Position numbers and translations under genes: made by a program. DNA of 64,000 nt from Ephydatia muelleri (taxonomy: Eukaryota; Porifera; Demospongiae; Spongillida; Spongillidae), in contig JABACO010000011.1 of the NCBI GenBank assembly GCA_013339895.1, positions 5,756,570 through 5,820,569 on the forward strand, given 5' to 3'. Under the pieces are notes generated by a model that saw only the letters and a list, made by a program, of their open reading frames with translations, did not search any database and had not been told where the DNA came from. Of the stretch, positions 43,081-53,439 are shown piece by piece (within the stretch, counting starts at the first letter, position 1; every line of letters starts with the position of its first letter).

Positions 43081-43624
43081 AGTTTTGATAGTGCCCATAG
43101 CTGTGTAAACTACCCTATGTAAACAAATAGTTGCAAGGAGGAATAACATGGCTGCCAGCCCCTTTTTGTGCTGTCCCAGCCCTGAGAATATGTGTCCCAG
43201 TAAGCTTTTCAGTTTAATATGTCTGGGATGTGATTGGCTAACTATAGTATAAGTTTGGTGCGAATCCTATTTTCATATTTTTTGATAGGTCAGAACTCAT
43301 TACAAATTCATGACCCTATTCATATAAGGTGACAAGGAGTTATTAAAAATAATGATTTTTATGTAGATCCAGATATTTGCAATGTATTGGATATATTTGA
43401 ATCAATAAGAATGTTTCAGGGCTCAGGATGTGCTCAACCGAGTTAACCGAGGTTATGAAAAAAATGAAAATTTTAATTTGTTGTATTTTAATAACCGTAC
43501 ATTATAGGGTATACAAATGTATAGCAATTTTGCATACTCCTGTGGGGAGAACACATGGGGAAAATAGCATGTCCAAACTAGACAATGATGGTAAAAGGGT
43601 GGCAAATATATATATGGATTTACC
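43081..43624 (-). repeat. Right terminal inverted repeat of the DNA transposon
   Basis: Reverse complement of 39734-40278. It differs by single substitutions and a variable TATATATA tract near the tip. Confidence 0.9.
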
Positions 43625-44129
43625 CCAAACAGACTTTTAAAACAGAGCTCTCTTATTGAACCCTAGAACAGCAAAGTACCAGGACATTATGCAACAGACT
43701 ATAATGCCTCTACCACTAGGCCAAAGGCTTTGCATCAGGCCACTCACCCCCCTCCCATCATGTACTTGATTGTGAAGTTTATGGCATCAGGACTAATGCT
43801 CCCATGCATGCCATCACCATCGCTGCACACTATGTGTGGTTTTTATATAGCATATATAGTGTGTGCTTTTAAGACATACATGTACAGGTACACAGTTTGT
43901 TCTCTTAGAACTGGGAGTTCACAACACCTAACAGGCAGCTAAACATCAGATTAGCTAACCACAGTTTACATAGCATAAAATGGACCTACCATATAATGAA
44001 ATTATCTTCAAGGACCATACAATTGTACTTGTGCAAGGGTCCAGATGTTTTAGTCAACTTCAATTTCATCTGAATAGTTATCCTCATCTTCACTCTCCTC
44101 ATCTTTGCCTACGTGTTCATCACCACCTG

Positions 44130-44350
44130 TACCACCCTGGACCTACAATGTAACTACATGTACATAGGCCTATACTAGTACCCTGGACCTACCTACATGT
44201 ACATGTACCTACATAGGCCTACCCTGGACCTACATGTGCCTACCCTGGACCTACGTACCTACATAGGCCTACCCATGTCCCTACATAGGCCTACCCTGGA
44301 CTTACATGTACCTACATAGGCCTACATACCTACTTACAGTACATATGGAC
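44130..44350. repeat. Irregular minisatellite (CCTGGACCTACATGTACCTACATAG-like)
   Basis: Repeated CCTGGACCTAC, CATAGGCCTAC and ACATGTACCTA blocks of about 10-30 bp in varying order. Non-coding. Confidence 0.85.
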
Positions 44351-44458
44351 CTACTACTACAGTCTAACATCAGATTAGGCTAATCACAGTTTACATAGCA
44401 CACAATTGTAAGGTCTAGCACATAATGAATAGGTCTATACTAGTACACACTTGTATGC

Positions 44459-44497
<39 letters not shown>

Positions 44498-44540
44498 ACA
44501 CACACACACAAACGCACGCACACACACACACTATACAAAC
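44459..44540. repeat. (CA)n microsatellite
   Basis: CA repeats interrupted by GTG and AACGCACG. Confidence 0.95.
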
Positions 44541-44920
44541 GCACACACTAACAACACACACAGCTCATAGTCTTACTCTGTTCTGGCTTCACAACAACTT
44601 AGTTTTGCATTCAAGCAAAGGGCTCCTGAATTGTAGAAATTTTGTCCATAGTATTTTACAACTGAGGGAGTGGGTGCAGAGATAGTACCAGTACGAGTTA
44701 AATGTACTTATTACCACTCTCCCACTTTCATACTGGATGCCAATTGTTGTCTCTCCATCTGATGCATTCAAAATAGTACGAATGTTGTGTTGTTATCCAC
44801 ACATATGGGATGGTTGTATTTCCCATGCATGGTCCCAATGAGCTTTTTCAAACCAAAATTTATACACAAGCATGCATACACATCACACATACATATTGAC
44901 ATATACAGATCATAGATACT

Positions 44921-45154
44921 TACATACATACATACATACATACATATACAGATCATAGATACTTACATACATATACATACATACATACATACATACATAC
45001 ATACATACATACATACATACATACATACATACATACACATACATACACACACACACATACATACATACATACATACATACATACATACATACATACATAC
45101 ATACATACATACATACATACATACATACATACATACATACATACATACATACAT
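44921..45154. repeat. (TACA)n microsatellite on the 3' side of the retrotransposon
   Basis: More than 200 bp of TACA/CATA repeat, interrupted by TATACAGATCATAGATACT and a CACACA patch. It joins directly to (TAA)n at 45155. Confidence 0.97.
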
Positions 45155-45181
45155 AATAATAATAATAATAATAATAATAAT
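45155..45181 (-). repeat. (TAA)n, probable 3' tail of the retrotransposon
   Basis: On the element's strand this reads (ATT)n directly after its 3' UTR and directly before the (TGTA)n microsatellite. A short-period 3' tail of this kind is usual for several non-LTR clades. Confidence 0.7.
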
Positions 45182-48100
45182 TGCCATCGCATTGCACATG
45201 TACAACACGTTTGGGGAAGGAAAAGATGAAGTGATAACAGTGAGCTAGTTTGAAAAAGAACACAACTGTTGTTAGGTGTTTAGTTTTGTGTTGACATCTG
45301 ACTTCGACCAATTGTGATACTTTCTAAGGTGTATCTTGATACCCTTGATGGAGTTAGATGAAAATGGACAACCTGGTATTGGACATGATGCAGAAACCGC
45401 AGTGTTGATAGGTGGAATATGTTCACCGCTCATAGTAGCCCCTTTGTGTATGCGGCATGAATGAATTTTGACACCTTTCTCAGAATCAGATGTAAATGTA
45501 CATCCCCTGATTGGACAAGAGAAGCATTTTTGAATGACAAGTGATGAACTGGCGGACAGACGGATTGAGCCATGTTTCTGTGTGAAGTGACTATGCAAGT
45601 ATTGATCACTTGTGAAGTATTTGTTGCATAAATTACATTTGCTCTTCGACGGAGAGGACAGACCCTTTTGGCATGCTTTACGAGATTTGTATTTGTTATT
45701 TAGAGACTCATCAATGGTTTTGGCACCCTCATTTAGCACTTTACGCCATCTATCTCTGGAAAGTGCTACAACATGCCAATCAGGTTGGATCAGGAAAGCT
45801 TGTAGGTCATTAGATACACAGTCTCGCCACCGAAGCTTTGGCTTGTGTTGTGGGCGCTTGCCAGATGTTAGTTCACCAAATAGAATCATCTTTGGTAGTC
45901 TGTGATCTTCCATTCTCCAAAGATGACCCAACCACCTCAACCTAGACAGGCAAATGAGAGTGGAAGCTCTAATGGACTGTGACCGACTCAGAATAGATAC
46001 GTTCGAGATATGATCAAAAGGATTAACATTGAGCGCTTGTCGAAGGCAAGCCATATGAAAGGTGTTGATACGCTTGAGATTGTAGGCAGTGGTGGACCAG
46101 GTCTCTGCCCCATAAAGCAAAGCTGGTAAGACTGTTGCATTGTAGACAGCAAGTTTGGTTTTGGTTGATAGATTGGAGTTTTCCCAAGCTGTATTCTTTA
46201 AGCAGCTGAACACTGAAGCAGCCTTGGCAATACGAGCATTAATTTCAGAAGATAAAGATGAATCTGATGACAATATACTGCCAAGATATCTGAAGGAAGA
46301 AACTACTTCTAGATTGGTTTCTTGGATGTGAAAGACAGAAGATTCATTTGTGGGATGAGAGGACGTAGACTGGATCATTACTTTTGTTTTGTCTGTGCTC
46401 ACACATAAACCCCAGTCCTGGGCTGCTGTAGAGAAGCGATTGATAAAATCCTGTAGTGAAACACCATCATGGCAACTTGCCATGACATCATCAGCAAATC
46501 TAAGATCACAAATTGAAACCGACATCGGAAGCCTTGTACCAGAACGTCTAAAAAGCTTTCCATCCATTTTATATCTGACTTGGACACCGTCATCAAATTC
46601 CTTCAAAGCATCTTGCATCACTTTGTTGAAATATAGGTTAAAAAGGAAGGGTGCTAAAACACAACCTTGTTTTAGCCCGTTTGAGACTGAGAAGGGATTT
46701 GATAACACACCATTTATACGTACTGAAGCCTCCATACCAAAATGCAGTTGTTTAATGATGTTGACCATTTTAGCAGGGAACCCCAATTTACCAAGCAAGC
46801 ACCAGAGTGCATCCCTTGGAACAGAATCATATGCTTTTTTGAGGTCAAAAAAACACATGAAAAGTTGGCAGTTTTGTTCTCGAGCTTTTTCTTGAAGTTG
46901 ACGTGCGACAAAAACCATGTCAACAGTCCCACGTTGTTTACGAAAACCACATTGAGTTTCATCGATGATAGATTCCGATATATCAGAAATGCGGTCTGCT
47001 ATAAGACGAGTAAAAACCTTTCCTGCAACATTAAGAAGGGAAATCCCTCTCCAGTTATCGCAACAGTGAAGATCACCTTTTTTAGGTACTGGGACGATCA
47101 CAGAGTCCACCCATTGTTTGGGAACTTGCTCTGATGACCAGATCTCCAAAAAAAGGGAGTGTAACGCAATAATAACATCCTCTCCACCAAAGATGAGGAG
47201 TTCAGCTGATATACCATCCCTACCAGCAGCACATCTACATTTCATCCGAGAGAGAGCCTCCTTTACTTCAGCGATTGTAGGAGGGATGGCAAGGGATTCA
47301 ATTGTAGGTTGTTGTGGAAACAGAGAAAGAACACTATTGTTAAAAGAATAGGTGGAGAAGTTAAACACTTCATCAAAATGGCTTTTCCAACGATCTCTGA
47401 TTTCAGAGGGATCAGTGATAAGATAAGAACCTGATTTGTCATATACTGAACAACTCCGTGCAACTTTCTTGAATGAAAGCTGTTTCCAAGTTAGGAAAAG
47501 ATTTCTCCAATCACCATTTTTTCGAAAGGTATTGAGATCTTCGGCCTTTCTTTGCCACCAACCATTTTGAATCTTGCAGATGGAATATTTAGCAAGATTA
47601 CGAGCAAATCTGTATTTGTTTAGGAGAGAAACTGGAACTGGTAAATCTTGTTTCAGCAATGACTTGATTTCCAGAAATAGAAGTTTTTTCTGCAGGAGAA
47701 GAGGCTGAATAGTTGAAATATTTTCTTGGAACCAATCAGGGGAGGAAGAATATGACTTGATACCAATTGTGTTGCTAGCAGCAGATGTAATTGCTGCAAC
47801 AAAAGAATCACATAGTAGATCTACTCTGGATTTGTTGGATTCATTGTCTGGGGCTAAAGAATGGACATCCCTAAGTGACAATGAAGCAGCACTCTGATAC
47901 TGTGTAAGTACACAGGGCTGAGACAAACGATTCACATCAAAACATTTAGTTGTAGGAGAGATGATACGTCGGGAATGATGAAAGTTGGAATACGGAATCA
48001 TGATGGAACTTCCTACAAAGAAATGGTCACTCCACACGTCAACACTATGGTAGACCCTTGTATCATGCACCAGCCATCGGTGGAGCTGTCTTGTAATCAC

Positions 48101-48830
48101 AAAGTCAATCATATGTAGGCATTTGGAACGTGGATGCATCCAGGTAGCTTTGTGCCACAGTTTATGCTTAAAGAAAGTGTTGGTAATACAAAGACCATTT
48201 CGACAACAGAATTCCAAAAGACCTAAACCGTTTGAATTGACTTCGGAAATTCCTTCACTACCAACAACACCCTTCCAGGTTTTCCAGTCACTGCCAACAC
48301 GAGCATTGAAGTCACCCAGAACAATCAACAGGTCACGCGGAGATACAGTATTTATAGCTTTCTGAAGGTCTTGATAGAAAGCTTCTTTTTCAAGTTGTTT
48401 TGCTTTGAAAGTTGGAGCATATACGGAAACAAAAGTTACTGCTTTTAATGATGATTTAAGCTTTAAACGGATGGTCATTACTCTGTGGTTGAAACATTGA
48501 GGGTTTCCGGCCATGAATTTCACTAGCTTGTTAGAAACCGCAAAGCCAACTCCGCCGTATCTTGGAGACCCAGTAGGTTGACCGGACCAGAAAAAAGTGT
48601 AGTTGCTTTCGACCAGCGAACCTTTGTTTGGAAGCCGGGATTCGCTGAGAGCAATAACTTCAGTCTGGACACGGCTAAATTCATCATCACATACAGCAGA
48701 CCGACGAGGTGGAGCACCAGTACCAGCGTTTGACAAGTCCAACAGGGAACGAACGTTCTGACAGCCAAAGCGTAGTAGTCGTGGTAGTCGAGGCATTCCA
48801 AACAGAGCGCACTATTTCAAATCACACTAA
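45182..48830 (-). mobile_element. Full-length non-LTR retrotransposon inserted in TACA microsatellite
   Basis: The unit comprises a short 5' region, one ORF of 1174 codons, a 3' UTR of about 90 bp and the (ATT)n tail. TACA repeat arrays bracket it (44921-45154 and 48977-49155), with about 150 bp of other sequence between the ORF start and the right array. This suggests insertion into a microsatellite target. There are no LTRs. Confidence 0.8.
45272..48796 (-). CDS. Non-LTR retrotransposon polyprotein: AP endonuclease, reverse transcriptase, C-terminal zinc fingers
   Basis: 1174 codons, uninterrupted. N-terminal APE-type endonuclease (residues about 8-260): GCQNVRSLL, IALSESRLP (Glu), VSVYAPT, LGDFNARVG (Asp/Asn, about 160), MIDFVITR and SDHFF (about 255). 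Reverse transcriptase (about 515-800): VPVPKKGDLHCCDNWRGISL, FFDLKKAYDSVPRD, GLKQGCVLAPFLFNLYF and the FADDVM active site (about 766). It then carries the RLRWLGHLWRM ... GKRPQHKPKLRWRDC thumb-to-tail motif, and three Cys/His fingers (CNLC...H...H at about 1052; CPIRGC and CPIPGC fingers at about 1097 and 1140). All catalytic motifs are present, so the protein may be functional. It makes cDNA primed at nicked target DNA. The clade is uncertain (RTE/CR1/Jockey-like tail). There is no separate ORF1. Confidence 0.92.
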   Translation of the reverse strand: MPRLPRLLRFGCQNVRSLLDLSNAGTGAPPRRSAVCDDEFSRVQTEVIALSESRLPNKGSLVESNYTFFWSGQPTGSPRYGGVGFAVSNKLVKFMAGNPQCFNHRVMTIRLKLKSSLKAVTFVSVYAPTFKAKQLEKEAFYQDLQKAINTVSPRDLLIVLGDFNARVGSDWKTWKGVVGSEGISEVNSNGLGLLEFCCRNGLCITNTFFKHKLWHKATWMHPRSKCLHMIDFVITRQLHRWLVHDTRVYHSVDVWSDHFFVGSSIMIPYSNFHHSRRIISPTTKCFDVNRLSQPCVLTQYQSAASLSLRDVHSLAPDNESNKSRVDLLCDSFVAAITSAASNTIGIKSYSSSPDWFQENISTIQPLLLQKKLLFLEIKSLLKQDLPVPVSLLNKYRFARNLAKYSICKIQNGWWQRKAEDLNTFRKNGDWRNLFLTWKQLSFKKVARSCSVYDKSGSYLITDPSEIRDRWKSHFDEVFNFSTYSFNNSVLSLFPQQPTIESLAIPPTIAEVKEALSRMKCRCAAGRDGISAELLIFGGEDVIIALHSLFLEIWSSEQVPKQWVDSVIVPVPKKGDLHCCDNWRGISLLNVAGKVFTRLIADRISDISESIIDETQCGFRKQRGTVDMVFVARQLQEKAREQNCQLFMCFFDLKKAYDSVPRDALWCLLGKLGFPAKMVNIIKQLHFGMEASVRINGVLSNPFSVSNGLKQGCVLAPFLFNLYFNKVMQDALKEFDDGVQVRYKMDGKLFRRSGTRLPMSVSICDLRFADDVMASCHDGVSLQDFINRFSTAAQDWGLCVSTDKTKVMIQSTSSHPTNESSVFHIQETNLEVVSSFRYLGSILSSDSSLSSEINARIAKAASVFSCLKNTAWENSNLSTKTKLAVYNATVLPALLYGAETWSTTAYNLKRINTFHMACLRQALNVNPFDHISNVSILSRSQSIRASTLICLSRLRWLGHLWRMEDHRLPKMILFGELTSGKRPQHKPKLRWRDCVSNDLQAFLIQPDWHVVALSRDRWRKVLNEGAKTIDESLNNKYKSRKACQKGLSSPSKSKCNLCNKYFTSDQYLHSHFTQKHGSIRLSASSSLVIQKCFSCPIRGCTFTSDSEKGVKIHSCRIHKGATMSGEHIPPINTAVSASCPIPGCPFSSNSIKGIKIHLRKYHNWSKSDVNTKLNT

Positions 48831-48976
48831 AACCTTCCAGAAAAGAGCCAATAGATGGAGAAAATATCGCGAAGTGGCCAACTAACACGATATTGAGCGC
48901 TGTAGAGCGGATTTATGGGACGGGAGCTGACAGTATAGACAGCTATGAACCGACCAAATACGCGCCACGCGGATAT

Positions 48977-49155
48977 ACATGCATACATACATACATACAT
49001 ACATACATACATACATACATACATACATACATACATACATACATACATACATACATACATACATACATACATACATACATACATACATACATACATACAT
49101 ACATACATACATACATACATACATACATACATACATACATACGTACGTACGTACA
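48977..49155. repeat. (TACA)n microsatellite on the 5' side of the retrotransposon
   Basis: A nearly pure TACA repeat of about 170 bp ending in TACGTACGTACG. It continues into CA-rich DNA (49156-49190 and 49250-49285). Confidence 0.97.
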
Positions 49156-49251
49156 TACACACACGCACCCACGCACACACATGCATGCAGACTGAGAGGG
49201 AGAGAGGAAAGATTCATAGCCACTTACACAAGAGATACACAATCTGCGCGT

Positions 49252-49292
<41 letters not shown>

Positions 49293-49843
49293 CGCGCACA
49301 CTCACATACATACACACGTACGCACTCACGCGTGCACAGAACACGCGCACACGAAGAAGTGGACGAATACACTTACATGTATACTCTCACTTGGTACAGC
49401 CAACGACTAAAGCTAGTAGTTAGCAATCCTTGGTACAGCCAGCGAATATCGAATAGATGTCCTGGACTCGAGGTCGAGCCAGCTATACTAGAGCTTTAGC
49501 TAGTCTTTAGCGTATACGTACGTATACGCTAAGCTAGCTAAGTAACCCATACAATATAACGTACCAGTTAATTAATTGTGATGCATCTACATTAAAAACA
49601 CTCAACAAGATGGCGCTAATTGAATCCCTGTCCTTGTGACCCAAAACAATTTAAAATTCAAATGGTCAAAATCTATACTAGGTAAATATCTCTAATACAA
49701 CTGCATGATCTCTTATTCTGGGGTATCACAAAAACTGAATCTAAACTGGTGTAAGAATTATGAGCTGCAGAATACATTAATGAAGTATTTTACAAGAAAA
49801 TCAATTACTTTAAAAACATGAAATACGTACAATTAGATGATAC
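49156..49843. other. CA-rich tract, palindrome and unique AT-rich DNA
   Basis: CA microsatellite at about 49252-49288, a 26-bp perfect palindrome at 49507-49532, then AT-rich DNA. No gene. Confidence 0.5.
49507..49532. repeat. 26-bp perfect palindrome
   Basis: TTAGCGTATACGT followed immediately by its exact reverse complement ACGTATACGCTAA. It is followed by AGCTAGCT. No associated gene. Confidence 0.95.
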
Positions 49844-50784
49844 TTAAGTAATTAAAAAGAGAAATAATAAGTCAAAAAATTTACTCCATGAATGAGCCAG
49901 AGGAGCACCATCATCAAACCCCAGCCCACTTCTCCATTTGGTGCGGGATCCTCTAAGACAGAGGGTCACTGCTCGAACCCCTGCAAAAGCGAGCCGTGAT
50001 CTGATGTAGCTGCTGGTGATAGAATAGGCTTTGTCCCACTTTGAAGACAGAGCAGTGGCCATGTGCTTAATGAAGTGACTAGCCTCTTTGTGAAGTAGTC
50101 CATCCACGGAAAGGACAAATGGGGTGAAGGTGCCTCTTCTGTCTTCAACTGCCTTTTTGTACATTCTCTTCTTCTCCTGTGAGCTGGATTCAAGAATGGC
50201 ATTAGGTGCTCGATGGCAGTGAGATGGTCTATGACACGGACATCAAACAACGCCTCCACCTGTGGTTGCCAAACACCTCTGATTCCCAGGTCAAGCCTTA
50301 GTCCTGGATCACTTGAGGTGGCAGTAGCTTCATTTACAATAGGCTCCTTTATAACTTGGGGCCATGCACACCTGACTGGCAAGATCACCAATGCAGTCGC
50401 ATTGTGGCGTAGTATAACAAGTCCCCCCTTCTTACAGTGTAGGGCATGTTGAAGGGTGAAATTAGCTCCACAACCATTGCATTTGGCTGGCAGATTAGAT
50501 GGATGTCGCAAATAGCGCAGAGCTAGGCCATCTTTGAACTGTACAGGAGCCAAATCAAAGTGACAGCTTTGAAGTGGCAGAGTCGTCAACCAGCTGGACG
50601 TTTTGCCCTCAACCACCCTCATGATTGCACGTTGTCTGCCTGGTGAAAGAATTGCAAGAATGGCATCTAGTTTCTTTTTGGCAATCTCGTCAAGTCCTTT
50701 TCGCCACTCATGTCTTGCCCTGCTGATTGCATCCAGGTGACAGGCAGAGCTAAATTCACCACATCCCTTAATAGCTTCTACCAC
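49844..50784 (-). pseudogene. Retroelement-derived ORF with CCHC motif and PD-(D/E)XK-like segment, frameshifted
   Basis: The minus strand from about 50784 gives a 5' part with WLTTLPLQSCHFDLAPVQFK, then CNGCGANFTLQHALHCKKGG and LRHN (a C-x2-C-x7-H-x4-C knuckle followed by RHN). Next come GLRLDLGIRGVWQPQVEALF and DVRVID, which resembles a restriction-like nuclease core (Asp ... Asp-Val-Arg-Val). After a frame change near 50160 the protein continues as RRGTFTPFVLSVDGLLHKEA and AFAGVRAVTLCLRGSRTKW to 49844. The C-C-H-C plus RHN plus nuclease layout matches the C-terminal end of restriction-like-endonuclease non-LTR elements (R2/R4/NeSL type) or related retroelement proteins abundant in corals and sponges. 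The upstream RT is missing, so this is a truncated, frameshifted relic. Confidence 0.6.
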
Positions 50785-51655
50785 AACTTTGGTGCCCTGG
50801 GTAGAGGTGTGGTAGGACGATGATGCTGTTTCTGTAGGATTATTGATTTTCCTACATCTCTATGGAAGTGCTGTTTTCACAAAAACTACAACAATTTTCA
50901 ATACAAAGCAGTTATTTTGTGTTCAGCTAAATCAAGATCGTACGTATCTGAAGCAATATTGATAGTAAAGTTATACCCTATTACGTTATTGATTAACAAT
51001 CAAGTTTATAAACAGCCGTTCATTTTCTACGCGAGTTATCCGGAAGTATACGTGAATGTACAAACCGCAAGACTTTGACCGCGCATTTCTGGATATGGCG
51101 TAACTTTTATTCTTCAGTCAGATTTTATTTTAAAAGCCGATTCGTAATCCTCTCTTCAAGGTCTACAGTATTGGACGATGGGGATCTCATTCTGATTTTA
51201 TTGCCCCCCGCCCTCGGGATTATATTTTACTCATGGCGTACACGTATTGCACAGTACCCCGATCTGCCTTCGAAAAAGGTCCGTGGTCTAAACTTAGGAA
51301 CGAGAGACAGGGACGAGTAACGTCGTCGTTTAATCAGTCTATCGCCACGTGTATTAGTACTTAATTATCACAAGTAATGTCTGCCATTCATATTACTGGT
51401 CATTACTTGATCCTATATGCACCGAAATACAAATTCAATCCAGCATGTAAACACGCAGTGGAAATGTTAGCAAAACTTAGCATGCACCGTGTATATGTGT
51501 GTATATGCATCATGCCTACATCTGTAGCTAGATGTACTTGTGTACATTACTGCTGGGTGTGTGATAGCGCTAAGTGAAGAGTGTAAACGCAAGCCAGCAT
51601 GTCTACCCAAGTAGGCATTTGAGATAGTTGAATTTTTTTTTCAGTGCATAGAGTC
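50785..51655. other. No gene seen
   Basis: AT-rich DNA. ORFs at 51075-51320 and 51377-51577 have no recognisable content. Confidence 0.4.
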
Positions 51656-52553
51656 TAGTTGAGCGAGTTGCATTTGCAGTGAACCAGACTGCAAATAGAA
51701 GTTAGATTTTTGTATCTTTTCATTTCTTTGTACCTTTGAAGCGAGTGATTTGTTACCAACAGGTTCTGTACAAAATCAAATAGAATTGTTGCTCTCTTAC
51801 AAGTCTTCATGTAAGGGAGGGACACAGCACATATGGTAAGGTCTTCAAACCTGCAGCGTATACACTGCACACTTTGCACACATGCGGTACATAGATACCA
51901 ACACATCACTAAGTATACTCAGAGTACAACCACGACTACCAACGCATCGCAAAGTACACTTAACATACAACCATGTATGTATGCTACCCACACTGATGCA
52001 TGAAATATTTTTACTTCCACGCATAATTGGTTAATAATTTTGTCAATGTCATGTGTTCACACATCATGTATTCAAACCCGTAACCAGGATCCCTGTGGTC
52101 CAGCTGTGACTGTGAGATACATATGCTATGTGTACCTATGTGTACATGAGCAGTTACGTTCAGGATGCACAGTTATTATGTGTACCAGTTCTGTGTGCTG
52201 GTCTGGTTGAGCCAAATAATTGCATGTATCCTGATTAGTGTATGCAACTATGTGTAGTGTATTGTTGTACATGTACATGTGTATTGTATCACTGTATGGA
52301 AGGTATTATGGATATGAAGAAACATGAACATATTGCATTGCCCTGAATGATAATAAGTCATGGTGTCATGCATATAATGTATCCCATATACAATGAACTG
52401 CGCGTAGAATAGGAGCACAGACATGGAAATGACTTTGGCCTTAAAAAGATAACAGTAGTAGTGCATTCAAAGACTTTTTGGAAACTTGTTGAAATCTTAC
52501 AGTTGATGTATTGCATTAGTGAGTTACTTCAATGTTTCATTCATCCACCACAG

Positions 52554-52637
52554 CTTTTCAATGCATGCGCACGAGGTGATGTAGGGACCATCCAACAACT
52601 GATATCTGGAGGTGTTGATGTCAATGCAGTTGGAAAC
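52554..52637 (+). CDS. Ankyrin gene B, exon 2
   Basis: An 84-nt, 28-codon exon after CACCACAG and before a GTACGT donor, phase 0 at both ends. It reads LFNACARGDVGTIQQLISGG then VDVNAVGN. It differs from gene A exon 2 at about six residues, all compatible with the ankyrin fold, and has no stop. The donor GTACGT is slightly weaker than the GTATGT of gene A. Exon 1 is at 36995. The next exons lie in or beyond array 2, past the window end. Confidence 0.8.
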
Positions 52638-53439
52638 GTACGTACATGGTATTTAGTGTCAAGTAATGGATTAGCATTAATTTGCATAACTGGCTACAGC
52701 ACGTACGATATACATGCTTATTTAGAGGTGTGACCACATCGGGTGATGCCTAACAACTGTGTTTATTGATCTTATTTCATTGAAAAATGGTCTAAGGAAA
52801 ATTGTAACATACAGTGTACATGCCACTGTTGTACCTTTCAGCCAGAGAGCAATAGAGTGTGAGACCTTGTGGTGCTAGCCTTGCACGCTGAACTGGACTA
52901 AAAGTGACTGAACCTGTATGTCAACCATCTCATCTATGGCATTAGTACATGTTAACCTAAATGCAATTCAATCATGTTTTGGTCGATAATATGATGCATG
53001 AATGGTGAGCTGTCTCAGTTCAAATATAGGAACTTGAACCATATAGAAGTGTGCTGGTATCCCATACATGGAGTATGGTAGCTACCTTGCTACCTTGCTC
53101 CTTCAGTTCATAGAGCATAGAAGATCTCTTGTCATTTGTTATAAAATATTCCATACTTCGGTTAATCTTTCTGTTGATGCATTTTTCAACTAATCCTACA
53201 GGACCTATTTCATCATAGGATATTCTTAATTGTGTTCTGAGATCAAGATCCTGCCTCATCATACTTTATGATTTAACTTTTTCACTGAGAGTGTCATTCC
53301 CACATGGAATTCTTTAGTTCCCACCTATTTGAGCATCTCATGTTATTCATAACATTGATTTGCAAATTTGTTTCCTTTTCATAGGAAGTATAGTGCACAT
53401 ATTTATGCCGTTGCTTGCCTTCAGAATGTGGATTTTACC
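52638..53439 (+). other. Intron 2 of ankyrin gene B, proximal part
   Basis: Matches 12170-13009. No coding signal. Confidence 0.5.

Larger units (their letters stand above)
39734..43624 (+). mobile_element. Complete DNA transposon, about 3.9 kb, with about 545-bp terminal inverted repeats
   Basis: The left TIR (39734-40278) is the reverse complement of the right TIR (43081-43624) with only scattered differences. The tips read GGGTAAATCCATATAT. Candidate target duplication CCAAA or CCCAAA lies at 39728-39733 and 43624-43629, ambiguous by one base at the right end. Between the TIRs lies one plus-strand gene of 756 codons. The long TIRs contain a repeated 70-87 codon ORF that is not a gene. High TIR identity plus an open transposase frame suggest recent activity. 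It sits in the enlarged intron 1 of ankyrin gene B. Confidence 0.9.
43625..44920. other. Intronic DNA with simple repeats
   Basis: Contains the right half of a diverged direct repeat (43705-43880, see 38970-39110) and a minisatellite. It also has a CA microsatellite, annotated separately. No gene. Confidence 0.45.

Noticed and set aside
44910-45311. Long Met-Tyr-Val-Cys repeat ORFs on the minus strand
   Set aside because: They are translations of the TACA microsatellite; all frames stay open because the repeat contains no stop.
46389-47351. Plus-strand ORFs up to 168 codons
   Set aside because: Antisense shadows of the non-LTR retrotransposon ORF.
48827-49499. Tyr-Ile-His-Thr and Met-Tyr-Val-Cys ORFs on both strands
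   Set aside because: Same microsatellite artefact on the other side of the retrotransposon, extended into CA repeats.
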